Below are positions 18,072 to 27,354 of a DNA stretch of 64,000 nucleotides, piece by piece (position 1 is the first letter of the stretch; every line of letters starts with the position of its first letter). Under the pieces are notes generated by a model. That model did not search any database, was not told the DNA's origin, and worked only from the letters and a program-made list of their open reading frames with translations. This stretch comes from JBQTGK01 sp052400665 (GTDB taxonomy: Bacteria > Bacteroidota > Bacteroidia > Bacteroidales > Marinifilaceae). The position numbers and the translations under genes were made by a program. The DNA lies in the NCBI GenBank assembly GCA_052400665.1, contig JBQTGK010000002.1, one strand, 5' to 3'.

Positions 18072-19004
18072 ATGAAAAAATACGCAATTGGAACCGATGT
18101 AGGAGGGAGTCATATCTCATGTGCACTTGTTGATTTGGAAAAAGGAAAATTGGTAGAAGGAACCCATAACGAAGGAGATGTAGATAATAAAGCCGACGAA
18201 GCTACAATTCTTAAAAGTTGGGCTGATGTTTTGGTTAAATCATTAAAAGGAATCAGTAAAGATGATTTAGCAGGAATAGGTTTTGGTATGCCAGGACCAT
18301 TTGAGTATGAAAATGGAATTGGTCGTTTTGCTCAAGTGGATAAATACGAGAGTTTGAATGGCGTGGATGTCGCTTCAAAATTGAAAGTTTTACTTGGGCT
18401 TGATGATTCTACTCCGCTTCGCTTTATGAATGATGCATCCGCTTTTGCAGTTGGTGAAGCTTGGTTGGGAAGTGCTTCAGATGCAGTTAAGAATATGTCA
18501 ATTACATTGGGTACTGGTTTTGGTTCTGCCTTTGTTGATTCTGGTGTTCCAGTTGTAGATGGCGATAGTGTTCCAGAAATGGGATGTGTATGGCATTTGC
18601 CTTATGCAGATGGAATTGCTGATGATTCATTTTCAACCCGATGGTTTATTAAGAGATACAAGGAAGAAACAGGTTTGGAAGTTTCTGGAGCTCGTCCAAT
18701 TGCAGAGGCAGCTTCGACAAATTCTAAGGCAGCCGATATATTCACTCAGTTTGGGCGAAATATAGGTGAATTTTTAGGTCCATGGTTAAAGAAATTTGAT
18801 GCTCAAGTTCTGGTAATTGGTGGTAATGTTACAGGTGCCTATAATTTATTCGGACCAGCTTTTGAAGCGGCTTTGAAAGCTCAGGGAGTAAGCACTCAGA
18901 TTCATCTTTCCTCTTTAAAAGAGGATGCTGCAATTATTGGAAGTGCACGAATGTTAAATTCTGATTACTGGGATACAATTAAAGCAACTATTCCTTTGAT
19001 GTAA
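18072..19004 (+). CDS. ROK-family sugar kinase
   Basis: The 310-residue cytoplasmic protein starts with the ATP phosphate loop of the ROK/hexokinase fold, IGTDVGGSHISCALVD. FGMPGPFEYENG, RFMNDASAFAVGE (catalytic Asp region), TLGTGFGSAFV and VLVIGGNVTGAY follow. The zinc-binding CxCGxxGC motif of many ROK proteins is absent; the segment reads EMGCVWHLPYADG instead. It probably phosphorylates a hexose imported by the MFS transporter encoded 54 bp downstream. The sugar (glucose, fructose, mannose, N-acetylhexosamine or other) cannot be decided. GH92 and GH3 products are candidates. Confidence 0.8.
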   Translation: MKKYAIGTDVGGSHISCALVDLEKGKLVEGTHNEGDVDNKADEATILKSWADVLVKSLKGISKDDLAGIGFGMPGPFEYENGIGRFAQVDKYESLNGVDVASKLKVLLGLDDSTPLRFMNDASAFAVGEAWLGSASDAVKNMSITLGTGFGSAFVDSGVPVVDGDSVPEMGCVWHLPYADGIADDSFSTRWFIKRYKEETGLEVSGARPIAEAASTNSKAADIFTQFGRNIGEFLGPWLKKFDAQVLVIGGNVTGAYNLFGPAFEAALKAQGVSTQIHLSSLKEDAAIIGSARMLNSDYWDTIKATIPLM

Positions 19005-19058
19005 TCTATTTTATTGAGAACTAAAAGTGAATTAAATATCAATTATTAATTTATAATT

Positions 19059-20234
19059 ATGAGTAAAAAAATATCAATTTCAAAAATTCTTCCTGTACTG
19101 TTTGGATTTTTTGTTATGGGATTTTGCGATGTGGTTGGAATAACATCAGCCCACGTAAAAGAAGATTTGTTAGGTTCGTATAGTCCTGCCTTTCAGGATA
19201 CTTTATCAAATTTGATTCCAGTTGCATTGTTTTCAATGTTCCTGATTTTCTCAATTCCTACTGGTTTGTTGATGAATAAAATTGGAAGAAAAAAGACAGT
19301 GCTTTTAAGTAATATAATTACAATTGTGGCCATGTTTATTCCACTAATCGATTATAGTTTTATTACCTCTTTGTTCGCATTTGCTTTGTTGGGAATTGCA
19401 AATACAATATTGCAGGTATCCTTAAATCCATTGCTTACAAATGTTGTTAAAGGAGACAAGTTGACCAGTAGTTTAACAGCGGGTCAGTTTGTGAAAGCCA
19501 TTTCATCATTTAGTGCACCATTTATTGCAGCATTTGCAGCAATACAATTGGATAATTGGCAATACATATTCCCAATTTATGCAGTAATTACACTTCTTTC
19601 AACAGTTTGGTTGTTAGCAACACCTATTCATGAAGATCCTATCGAAGGAAAAGCAAGTTCTTTTGGTGATATTATTGAAATCCTAAAGGATAAAACGATT
19701 TTTTTAATGTTTTTGGGAATTTTATTTGTAGTAGGAGTAGATGTTGGAGTTAATACAGCATCGGCGAAAATTCTAATGGAACGTTGTGGCTTAAGCTCTA
19801 TTGATGCAGGTTATGGTCCAAGTGTTTATTTTGCATTCCGTACTTTAGGTGCATTTTTAGGAGCTTTCTTTTTAGCAAGATTTTCTTCGTACAAATTCTT
19901 TAAAATAAATATTGTTGCTGCAGTTTTGGCTTTAATTGCCTTGATTTTTATTGGCGATAAAATGGCCGTATTTGCAATTTATGCAGTAATTGGTTTTACC
20001 ATTGCTAATGTTTTTCCAATTATTTTTGGTCATGCGATTCAGTCTCGTCCCGATAAAGCGAATGAGATTTCTGGTTTGATGATTACAGGTGTATTTGGAG
20101 GAGCAATAATTCCATTCATCATGGGATTGATGTCTGATGGACTAGGTTCGCAGGTAGGTGCGGTTATCGTAATTCTTGTAAGTGCAGTTTATCTGCTTTA
20201 TTTGGCTTTCTCGATGAATGAAAGTAAAGCTTAA
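19059..20234 (+). CDS. MFS sugar transporter
   Basis: The 391-residue protein is almost entirely hydrophobic, with about 12 predicted membrane spans in the inner membrane. It has the MFS loop-2 signature in the form GLLMNKIGRKKTV between spans 2 and 3, and sits directly after a sugar kinase. Its organisation is like FucP/GlcP-type sugar:proton symporters, but it is shorter and clearly different from the FucP at 25132. It probably imports the monosaccharide that the ROK enzyme phosphorylates. It ends 33 bp before a strong terminator. Confidence 0.78.
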   Translation: MSKKISISKILPVLFGFFVMGFCDVVGITSAHVKEDLLGSYSPAFQDTLSNLIPVALFSMFLIFSIPTGLLMNKIGRKKTVLLSNIITIVAMFIPLIDYSFITSLFAFALLGIANTILQVSLNPLLTNVVKGDKLTSSLTAGQFVKAISSFSAPFIAAFAAIQLDNWQYIFPIYAVITLLSTVWLLATPIHEDPIEGKASSFGDIIEILKDKTIFLMFLGILFVVGVDVGVNTASAKILMERCGLSSIDAGYGPSVYFAFRTLGAFLGAFFLARFSSYKFFKINIVAAVLALIALIFIGDKMAVFAIYAVIGFTIANVFPIIFGHAIQSRPDKANEISGLMITGVFGGAIIPFIMGLMSDGLGSQVGAVIVILVSAVYLLYLAFSMNESKA

Positions 20235-20267
20235 TTACAGATATAATTTTTGTATGAATTTATATAG

Positions 20268-20296
20268 GAGGTAGCATTCAGATGCTACCTCTTTTT
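20268..20296 (+). terminator. Rho-independent terminator between convergent genes
   Basis: GAGGTAGCAT, loop TCAG, ATGCTACCTC gives a perfect 10-bp stem followed by five T. It ends the SGNH-ROK-MFS unit and lies 18 bp from the 3' end of the oppositely oriented AraC gene. Confidence 0.85.
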
Positions 20297-20314
20297 GGTT
20301 TTACATATTTGGCT

Positions 20315-21223
20315 TTATTTCATTCCAAAAACTTTTTTATACTTTGCAGGTGATATACCTGTTATTTGTTTAAAGATTCTGGAGAAATGATATCTGTCAG
20401 CAAATCCGGTTTGTATTGCCACTTCATCTATCGATAAATTTGAGTGATGAAGGAATATACATGCTTTGTCAATTCTCTTTTTCTTTACATATTTTTGAGG
20501 CGAAACTCCTATTTCTTCTGTAAAAAGGCGTGTGAATGCATTGGTAGCTAATTTGGCTTTATTGGCTAAAGTTGTGTTGCCTAATTCGCTGTCTATATTC
20601 GATTCTACATGGTTTAAAACTTCTAATATGCGATAATCTTTCGTAATTAAATCCCATTTTTCTTCTGGTAGTTCAGATAATAAATCCCCAATTAAAGACT
20701 GAATGGCTAAACTTGAATGAAAACTAAATCGGGTAGGCTCATAATTCAGATGTCTTTTTATTATTTGTAATTTTTCCCGTAAATGCTCAGTTAAATCGAA
20801 GATAAATATGCCAGGTGAAACATTATCGTATGGCATTCCAATATTAAAATGGATAAATAAGTGCAATACGAACTGCTCATCGATAACTTGTTTTGAACTG
20901 AAAGTAGAGTTCACTCTTCCCCCTTTTAAAGAATAGCCAATTTTAGGAATTTCGTTATCGAACATTCGTGTTGAGTAGGAAGTATTAGGTGCAATTAATA
21001 CAATCTTATCAGGTGTTAAAGCATATTCTACATTATCATTTAATATAATAGCTCCCTGATAGCTATTGTGATATATCCGCCAAAAAGGGAACGATAATTC
21101 ATTAAACTCCCAATTTTGCAGCCACCAATATCTGCAGCAGTGTAATTGTAAATTATATCTGGGAAATATCTGTAAAATATCAGATGGATCAGCTTTATCG
21201 GGTATTTTCTTAAATGTCTCCAT
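20315..21223 (-). CDS. AraC-family transcriptional regulator
   Basis: The frame is open to 21304, but METFKKIPDKADP at 21223 is the better start: a perfect -7 box (TAAATTTG, minus strand, 21254-21247) lies just upstream and would exclude the longer form. The 302-residue product has an N-terminal cupin-like sensor domain and a C-terminal double helix-turn-helix (ATNAFTRLFTEEIGVSPQKYV; LSIDEVAIQTGFADRYHFSR; FKQITGISPAKYKK), diagnostic of AraC/XylS proteins. It is the only - strand gene and is divergent from the fucose operon, so it most likely controls fucI-fucO. It could also recognise the TCCAT direct repeats found at four promoters here, since AraC proteins bind such repeats. Confidence 0.85.
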   Translation of the reverse strand: METFKKIPDKADPSDILQIFPRYNLQLHCCRYWWLQNWEFNELSFPFWRIYHNSYQGAIILNDNVEYALTPDKIVLIAPNTSYSTRMFDNEIPKIGYSLKGGRVNSTFSSKQVIDEQFVLHLFIHFNIGMPYDNVSPGIFIFDLTEHLREKLQIIKRHLNYEPTRFSFHSSLAIQSLIGDLLSELPEEKWDLITKDYRILEVLNHVESNIDSELGNTTLANKAKLATNAFTRLFTEEIGVSPQKYVKKKRIDKACIFLHHSNLSIDEVAIQTGFADRYHFSRIFKQITGISPAKYKKVFGMK

Positions 21224-21246
21224 ATTAGCGATGTTTAAAACAGATA

Positions 21247-21254
21247 CAAATTTA
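21247..21254 (-). promoter_or_regulatory. -7 promoter box of the AraC gene
   Basis: Read on the minus strand, TAAATTTG matches the Bacteroidota -7 consensus TANNTTTG exactly. It lies 23 bp upstream of the preferred start codon of the AraC gene. No clear -33 TTTG is seen. This is the main reason to choose the shorter AraC start. Confidence 0.4.
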
Positions 21255-21342
21255 CAAAAACTAAACATTTCATAAGTACTAAGTTGTATACATTTTTGTA
21301 TCAAAGAATAATATTAACTATCACAAACGAAAATATATAGAA

Positions 21343-23130
21343 ATGGCTAGTAGATTAATTGGAGATTTACCAAAAATTGGAATTAGACCCGTAATTGATG
21401 GACGAGAAAATGGTGTGAGAGAATCATTGGAAAATCAGGTAATGGATCTTGCAAAATCAGCAGCAAAATTTATTGAAGAAAATCTAAAGTTTCCAAGTGG
21501 TGAGAAAGTTGAATGTGTTATTGCCGACACTTGCATTGGAGGTGTTGCAGAAGCTGCAATGTGCGCCAATAAATTTAAAAAAGAAGGCGTTGGTGTTTCT
21601 TTAACTGTTACTCCTTGCTGGTGTTATGGTACCGAGGTTATGGATACAGATCCACTATTGCCAAAAGCAGTTTGGGGATTTAATGGAACCGAACGTCCGG
21701 GAGCTGTTTACTTAGCCGCGGCTTTGGCAGGATATACTCAAAAAGGATTACCAACTTTCGGTATTTATGGCCGCGATGTGCAGGATGCTGGAGATACAGC
21801 TATTCCTGCTGATGTTCAGGAGAAGTTATTACGATTCGTAAAATCGGCTCTTGCTGTAGCGCAAATGAATGGAAAATCGTATTTATCTATTGGCTACAGT
21901 TCTATGGGAATTGCAGGGTCGATGGTTGATTCGAATTTCTTTCAGGATTATTTAGGAATCCGTACTGAATTTGTTGAGTCGGTTGAAATTCTACGTCGCA
22001 TTGATGAAGGTATTTACGATGAGGAGGAATTTAAAAAGGCATTAGCCTGGACTAAAGAAAACTGTAAGGAAGGTGAAGATCCAAATGCCCCTGAAAAACA
22101 GGCAACAGCAGAAAGGAAGAAAGAAGAATGGGAAACGGTTGTTAAAATGACTTTGATTTGTCGTGATATGATGATCGGTAATCAAAAAGTGATAGAAAAA
22201 GGATATAGAGAAGAAGGATTGGGTAGAAATGCAATTCTTGGAGGTTTTCAAGGGCAACGTCAATGGACGGATTATCAGCCTAATGCCGATTTTACAGAAG
22301 CTGTTTTAAACTCATCATTCGACTGGAATGGTATTCGTGAGGCTTTTGTGTTTGCTACTGAAAATGATAGTTTAAATAGTGTATCAATGTTATTTGGACA
22401 CTTATTAAGCAATACAGCACAAATTTTCTCTGATGTAAGAACTTACTGGAGCCCTGATGCAGTGAAACGAGTAAGTGGAAAAGAATTAACTGGTTTAGCC
22501 GAAAATGGTATTATTCACTTGATTAACTCTGGATCTACTACGCTTGACGCTACTGCACAACAAAAAGATACAGAAGGTAAACCAGCAATGAAACCTTTCT
22601 GGGAAATTACAGAAGAAGAAGTTCAAAAATGTTTAGATAAAACTGTATGGCCACAAGCTGATAGAGGCTATTTTAGAGGAGGTGGATATTCTTCAAAATT
22701 TAGAACTGAAGGAGAAATGCCAGTAACCATGTGTCGTGTAAATATGGTAAAAGGAATGGGACCTGTACTTCAAATTGCTGAAGGATGGACCGTAGAATTA
22801 CCTGATGAAATTCATACTGTTTTAGATAAAAGGACAAATCCAACATGGCCAACAACTTGGTTTGTACCAAGAACAAGCGGAGAAGGTGCATTTAAAGATG
22901 TTTATTCAGTAATGGCTAACTGGGGAGCAAATCATGGTGCTATAAGTTATGGTCATATTGGTGCCGATTTAATTACTCTGGCTTCTATGTTGCGAATTCC
23001 CGTAAATATGCACAATGTTGACAAGGACAATATATTCCGTCCTAGTGCATGGTCTGCATTTGGTGAAGATAAAGAAGGTTCAGATTATAGAGCTTGTGAT
23101 ACTTATGGTCCACTTTATGGACGTAAGTAA
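21343..23130 (+). CDS. fucI: L-fucose isomerase
   Basis: The 595-residue protein closely follows E. coli FucI (591 residues) in length and motifs: PKIGIRPVIDGRENGVRESLE at the start, GVSLTVTPCWCYGTE, GGFQGQRQWTDYQPN, NSSFDWNGIREAFVFATEND (containing the catalytic Glu region), SMLFGHLLSNTAQIFSDVR and NWGANHGAISYGHIGADL. It converts L-fucose to L-fuculose in the cytoplasm, the first catabolic step. It heads the operon fucI-fucK-fucU-fucP-aldolase-fucO, divergent from the AraC regulator. The 119-bp intergenic region should hold the operator, but I could not fix its promoter. Confidence 0.95.
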   Translation: MASRLIGDLPKIGIRPVIDGRENGVRESLENQVMDLAKSAAKFIEENLKFPSGEKVECVIADTCIGGVAEAAMCANKFKKEGVGVSLTVTPCWCYGTEVMDTDPLLPKAVWGFNGTERPGAVYLAAALAGYTQKGLPTFGIYGRDVQDAGDTAIPADVQEKLLRFVKSALAVAQMNGKSYLSIGYSSMGIAGSMVDSNFFQDYLGIRTEFVESVEILRRIDEGIYDEEEFKKALAWTKENCKEGEDPNAPEKQATAERKKEEWETVVKMTLICRDMMIGNQKVIEKGYREEGLGRNAILGGFQGQRQWTDYQPNADFTEAVLNSSFDWNGIREAFVFATENDSLNSVSMLFGHLLSNTAQIFSDVRTYWSPDAVKRVSGKELTGLAENGIIHLINSGSTTLDATAQQKDTEGKPAMKPFWEITEEEVQKCLDKTVWPQADRGYFRGGGYSSKFRTEGEMPVTMCRVNMVKGMGPVLQIAEGWTVELPDEIHTVLDKRTNPTWPTTWFVPRTSGEGAFKDVYSVMANWGANHGAISYGHIGADLITLASMLRIPVNMHNVDKDNIFRPSAWSAFGEDKEGSDYRACDTYGPLYGRK

Positions 23131-23155
23131 GCGAATAATCGGATTATAAATACAA

Positions 23156-23190
23156 AGACTTTCTTAAGGTTGTATACTTTGAGAAAGTCT
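23156..23190 (+). other. Hairpin between fucI and fucK
   Basis: AGACTTTCT pairs perfectly with AGAAAGTCT across a 17-base loop inside the 76-bp gap. There is no T-run, so it is not a classical terminator. It may stabilise or process the fucI mRNA, which would allow unequal expression of isomerase and kinase. Confidence 0.4.
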
Positions 23191-23206
23191 GTTAGAAGCT
23201 TAAAAT

Positions 23207-24676
23207 ATGCAGGAAAAAGACATAGCTGTTGTATTTGATTGTGGGGCAACCAATGTAAGGGTAATTGCCATGGATATGCGTGGATTAATTTTGGCCTCTC
23301 ATTCCAGGTCAAATGAAACGGATGAAGATCCTAATTATCCGGGAGGAAGAATTTGGGATTTAGAAAAATTATGGAATAAGTTATGTGAATCTTCTCGAGT
23401 TGTTACTTCTCAAATAGATACCTCTAGAATTGCTGGAATTACAGTTACAACTTTTGGTGTTGATGGAACATTTGTTGATGAAAAAGGAGAATTACTTTAT
23501 CCAGTTATTTCCTGGCAATGTCAGCGAACAGCGCCAATAATGGATAATATAAGCAAATACATTTCATTAGAGGAACTTTATAAAATTAGTGGTGTTTATC
23601 CTTATGCCTTTAACACAATCAATAAAATGATATGGTTTAAGGAAAATAAGCCTGAAGTAATCGAATCATCTCATCGATTTTTATTCATACCATCACTTTT
23701 AATTCACAAGTTATCCGGAGCATTGAAGAATGATGCCACCATGATGGGTACTGCGATGATGGCAGATCTTGGTAAAAGAAAATTTTCGGATCATATAACG
23801 GGTGCATTAGGTATTGACAAAGGAATATTTGGAGATATTGCTGAGCCCGGAGAAAAAGTTGGAGAACTTAACAGTGAAGCCTGTGTTTTAACAGGTATTC
23901 CAGAAGGAGTTTCTGTATTTGTAACTGGACATGATACTCAATTTGCCATTTTTGGTTCCGGAGCCCAATTAAATCAGCCTGTACTTAGTTCAGGAACCTG
24001 GGAAATCTTAATGTCGAGAAGTGCTTCATTTTCTGCTTCGACAAAAGAATTGGAGAATAATTTAACTACCGAGTTAGACTCAATTGCTGGTGTTTATAAC
24101 ATCGGACAAAACTGGTTAAGTTCAGGGGTTATGGAATGGTTTTCTAAAAACTTTTATCCAGAATTAAATGGAGACGAACTTTACGAGTTAATGATAAAAG
24201 AAGCTGAGCTTGAAATGCCTGGCGCAAAGGGTGTAATGGTTGATCCTGCTTTTTATGACGATGGTTCAAGTATTAACAGTGGTACAATTACAGGTTTAAC
24301 AATTAATACAAGCAGAAGTCAATTGTACAGAGCATTTCTTGAGAGTCTGGCATTCAGGCTTCGAGAAGGTATGGAAGCTTTGGAAATTGCGGGTAACTTT
24401 AAAACAGAGAGAATTATTTGTGTTGGAGGAGGTTCCAAGAATAGATTATGGAATCAGCTTCGCGCTGATGTTTGTAATGTCCCAATTCAGTTAATCGATC
24501 AGAAAGAGACAACCGTATTAGGAGCATCAATGTTCGTTTTTGCAGGAACTGGGGTATATAAATCTGCAAATGTAGCTCGTCAAAGAATTTCATATCATCC
24601 GCAAGAAATAAATCCATCTGGTAACAGATTGGTTTACGATCAATTGTATAATAAGTACATCAAGTTAAAAAAATAG
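23207..24676 (+). CDS. fucK: L-fuculokinase
   Basis: The 489-residue FGGY-family kinase begins VVFDCGATNVRVIAMD (ATP-binding) and continues GITVTTFGVDGTFVDEKGE and YPVISWQCQRTAPIMDNI. It also has VTGHDTQFAIFGSGA, PVLSSGTWEILMSR and ICVGGGSKNRLWNQL. These match E. coli FucK better than rhamnulokinase RhaB, whose equivalent region is WGVDFVLLD. It phosphorylates L-fuculose to L-fuculose-1-phosphate. The gene sits between fucI (76-bp gap) and fucU (4-bp gap), so it is in the same transcript. Confidence 0.92.
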   Translation: MQEKDIAVVFDCGATNVRVIAMDMRGLILASHSRSNETDEDPNYPGGRIWDLEKLWNKLCESSRVVTSQIDTSRIAGITVTTFGVDGTFVDEKGELLYPVISWQCQRTAPIMDNISKYISLEELYKISGVYPYAFNTINKMIWFKENKPEVIESSHRFLFIPSLLIHKLSGALKNDATMMGTAMMADLGKRKFSDHITGALGIDKGIFGDIAEPGEKVGELNSEACVLTGIPEGVSVFVTGHDTQFAIFGSGAQLNQPVLSSGTWEILMSRSASFSASTKELENNLTTELDSIAGVYNIGQNWLSSGVMEWFSKNFYPELNGDELYELMIKEAELEMPGAKGVMVDPAFYDDGSSINSGTITGLTINTSRSQLYRAFLESLAFRLREGMEALEIAGNFKTERIICVGGGSKNRLWNQLRADVCNVPIQLIDQKETTVLGASMFVFAGTGVYKSANVARQRISYHPQEINPSGNRLVYDQLYNKYIKLKK

Positions 24677-24680
24677 AAAT

Positions 24681-25139
24681 ATGCTAAAAGGAATATCACA
24701 TCTGTTAAGTCCTGAATTGCTTTCAGTTTTATACAAGATGGGGCATGGCGATGAAATTATATTGGCTGATGCTCATTTTCCAGGAGAGAGTTATAATAAT
24801 AACGTATTGCGTGCCGATGGTATTAAGATACCCGATTTGTTAGAAGCAATTTTACCTTTATTTGAGTTAGATCATTATGTTGATTATCCATTAGTTATGA
24901 TGAGTGCCGTAGAGGGAGATCAGCTTGATGCTAATGTTGAACTTTCGTATATGAAAAGCATTAAGAAAACTAATTCTAATGTTAAATCATTACAAAGGGT
25001 AGATCGTTATGCATTTTATGAACGTGCAAGCGAAGCTTATGCCGTTGTAATTACTGGTGAGACTGCAAAGTATGGCAATATCCTATTAAAAAAAGGGGTG
25101 ACCCCAATAGAAACTTCTAAAATAATTTATTGTGAGTAG
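24681..25139 (+). CDS. fucU: L-fucose mutarotase
   Basis: The 152-residue RbsD/FucU-family protein starts MLKGISHLLSPELLSVLYKM and contains GHGDEIILADAHFPGES, the conserved catalytic His/Asp segment, and later RYAFYERASEAYAVVITGE. It interconverts alpha- and beta-L-fucose so that imported sugar suits the isomerase. It starts 4 bp after fucK, and its last 8 bases overlap the GTG start of fucP, a sign of translational coupling. Confidence 0.92.
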   Translation: MLKGISHLLSPELLSVLYKMGHGDEIILADAHFPGESYNNNVLRADGIKIPDLLEAILPLFELDHYVDYPLVMMSAVEGDQLDANVELSYMKSIKKTNSNVKSLQRVDRYAFYERASEAYAVVITGETAKYGNILLKKGVTPIETSKIIYCE

Positions 25140-26430
25140 TAAAGCTAAAGTTGTAGAAAAACAATATTTCATTCCATTCATCCTTATTACAAGTCTTTTT
25201 GCTTTGTGGGGATTTGCCAATGATATTACCAATCCAATGGTGGCGGCTTTTAAAACGGTAATGGAATTAACAAACACCAAGGCTACTTTAATTCAATTTG
25301 CCTTTTACGGAGGATATACTACCATGGCTATTCCAGCCGCATTGTTTGCACAAAGGTACAGTTATAAAAAAGGGGTTTTACTAGGTCTTGGTTTATATGC
25401 ATTAGGAGCTCTTTTATTTTATCCTGCCGCTCAATTCCAAATGTTTGGTTTTTTTGTGGGTTCCTTGTATGTATTAACTTTCGGCCTTGCTTTTTTAGAA
25501 ACCACATGCAATCCGTTTATTCTTTCGTTGGGATCGAAAGAAACAGCTACCCGTCGACTAAATTTAGCACAGTCCTTTAATCCAATGGGCTCATTTATTG
25601 GGATGACTGTTGCAGCAAGATTTGTTTTGGCAAACTTAAATGCTGATAATCATTTTGACGCGACAGGAAATAAGATAGAGTTCTCAACGTTGAATGAGGC
25701 TACCAAAGCCTTGGATAAATTGCACGATCTTGCTGTTATTAGAGATCCTTATGTAGCCTTGGGGCTTGTTGTTCTTGCGATGTTAATACTTATTGCTGTG
25801 GTTAAAATGCCTGATACTGCCACTCATGAAGAAATGCACCCTTTGCAATCTATGAAGAGGTTGTTTAAAAATAAGGTATATCGTACTGGTGTTATCGCTC
25901 AAATTGCCTATGTGGCTGCGCAAATTATGTGTTGGACATTTATTATTCAGTATGCCGAGAGTTTAGGATTAACAAAAGAAGCAGGGCAATATCATAATAT
26001 GGTGGCCATGGGACTGTTCATTGTAAGTCGTTTAGCCAGCACTTTTATTTTGAAGTACGTTAATGCAAGTAGACTTTTAATGTGGTTTGCCATTGGCGGA
26101 ATAACAACAACAGCCTGTGCGATTTTTATTGTTGGTTTGCCTGGTTTATATTGTTTGGTTGCAACATCAGTATTCATGTCTTTAATGTTCCCAACAATTT
26201 ACGGCATAGCCTTGGGAAATGTGGGCCAGGATACAACCTTAGGATCTGCAGGATTAGTTATGGCCATTGTTGGTGGAGCTATTATGCCAATGCTACAAGC
26301 TATGATTATGGATTTAGGAACCGTTGGGTTCTTACCTGCGGTGAATGCATCCTTTATTTTACCCTTATTGTGTTTTGTTGTAATTGCATTTTATGGCAAG
26401 TATTCGAGTAAAATTTTAGCGAAAGGCTAG
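25132..26430 (+). CDS. fucP: L-fucose:proton symporter
   Basis: The 432-residue, 12-span MFS permease has FucP hallmarks: SLFALWGFANDITNPMVAAF in span 1, QFAFYGGYTTMAIPAALFAQ in span 2, then GLGLYALGALLFYPAAQFQ, LAFLETTCNPFILSLG and ARRLNLAQ-like TRRLNLAQSFNPMGS. It imports L-fucose across the inner membrane with protons. The GTG at 25132 overlaps the end of fucU by 8 bp; I see no better ATG, so GTG is taken as the start. Confidence 0.92.
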   Translation: MSSKAKVVEKQYFIPFILITSLFALWGFANDITNPMVAAFKTVMELTNTKATLIQFAFYGGYTTMAIPAALFAQRYSYKKGVLLGLGLYALGALLFYPAAQFQMFGFFVGSLYVLTFGLAFLETTCNPFILSLGSKETATRRLNLAQSFNPMGSFIGMTVAARFVLANLNADNHFDATGNKIEFSTLNEATKALDKLHDLAVIRDPYVALGLVVLAMLILIAVVKMPDTATHEEMHPLQSMKRLFKNKVYRTGVIAQIAYVAAQIMCWTFIIQYAESLGLTKEAGQYHNMVAMGLFIVSRLASTFILKYVNASRLLMWFAIGGITTTACAIFIVGLPGLYCLVATSVFMSLMFPTIYGIALGNVGQDTTLGSAGLVMAIVGGAIMPMLQAMIMDLGTVGFLPAVNASFILPLLCFVVIAFYGKYSSKILAKG

Positions 26431-26542
26431 TGTTTTTTATATGTTTTATTGAAAGGGTCTTATTCGAAAATAAGGATTGAGCATATAAAACTCAATAATG
26501 AAAGAAATAATAAAATTAGTATATAAATATAATAGTAGAGTT

Positions 26543-27340
26543 ATGAATAGCTTGACGAATTTACCAGAAGGAGTTCAAAAAGAAATAGATAAGGTGTCTG
26601 AAATTGCAGGATACTTATGGAATCGAGAATGGGCAGAGCGAAATGCAGGGAATATTTCTATCAACTTATCGGATTATTTTAAAGGAGTAGAACTTAGTAA
26701 TCCTGATCGATATTTTGATTATGATTTTCCAAAAAATGTTGCAGGACTGGTTGTATTTATTTCAGGAACAGGATGTCATCTTCGACACCTAATTAATCGT
26801 ATTGAAGAGGCTGCCTGCATCTTAAAAATTAACGATGATGCTACCGGCTATTCAATAGTTTGGGGTGGTAAAAAAGAAAATTTCGGTCCCACTTGCGAAC
26901 TGATTTCTCATGTTAAAATCCATCAATTTAATAGTGTAAATAATCCAACACATAAAGCAATTGTCCACACCCATCCAATCGAATTGATTGTGATGAGTCA
27001 TCATCCTATTTTTAACGACCAGGATAAGTTGAACCATTCTTTATGGAAGATGTGTCCGGAAATTAAAGTGTTTGTACCAAAAGGAGTGCATTGTACACCT
27101 TATGCTTTATCTAGTTCAGAAGATTTAGCGGATAAGACCATCGAGGGGCTAAAAAATTATAATGTTTCGCTTTGGGAGAAGCATGGAGCAACAGCAACAG
27201 GAGAAGATGTTGAAAGAGCTTTCGATTACCTGGATGTAGCAAACAAAGGAGCAAAGCTACTATTAACAGCATGGTCAGCCGGATTCGATCCTGTTGGCTT
27301 GAGTAACGAGCAGCTGACCGAATTGGAACAATTTATTTAA
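26543..27340 (+). CDS. RhaD-type class II aldolase (L-rhamnulose/L-fuculose-1-phosphate)
   Basis: From MNSLTNL at 26543 the protein is 265 residues; the frame is open from 26498, but the shorter start makes the catalytic residues line up with E. coli RhaD. WAERNAGN lies at 30-37, GYSIVWGG and PTCELISH follow (Glu119, RhaD Glu117), zinc ligands are HTHP (His142, His144; RhaD 141, 143), and WEKHG gives His214 (RhaD 212). These are RhaD features, not those of the shorter FucA (about 213 residues). Yet the gene sits in the fucose operon after fucP, with no FucA in the window. It probably cleaves fuculose-1-phosphate to DHAP and L-lactaldehyde, perhaps also rhamnulose-1-phosphate. A terminator 14 bp after the stop separates it from fucO. 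Confidence 0.82.
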   Translation: MNSLTNLPEGVQKEIDKVSEIAGYLWNREWAERNAGNISINLSDYFKGVELSNPDRYFDYDFPKNVAGLVVFISGTGCHLRHLINRIEEAACILKINDDATGYSIVWGGKKENFGPTCELISHVKIHQFNSVNNPTHKAIVHTHPIELIVMSHHPIFNDQDKLNHSLWKMCPEIKVFVPKGVHCTPYALSSSEDLADKTIEGLKNYNVSLWEKHGATATGEDVERAFDYLDVANKGAKLLLTAWSAGFDPVGLSNEQLTELEQFI

Positions 27341-27354
27341 GCAGATAATATTTG

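Noticed and set aside
21224..21304. Longer N-terminus for the AraC regulator
   Set aside because: It would cover a perfect -7 box (21247-21254) and adds residues unlike AraC sensor domains; the start at 21223 is preferred.
23156..23190. Terminator between fucI and fucK
   Set aside because: The stem is perfect but no T-run follows, and the operon clearly continues.
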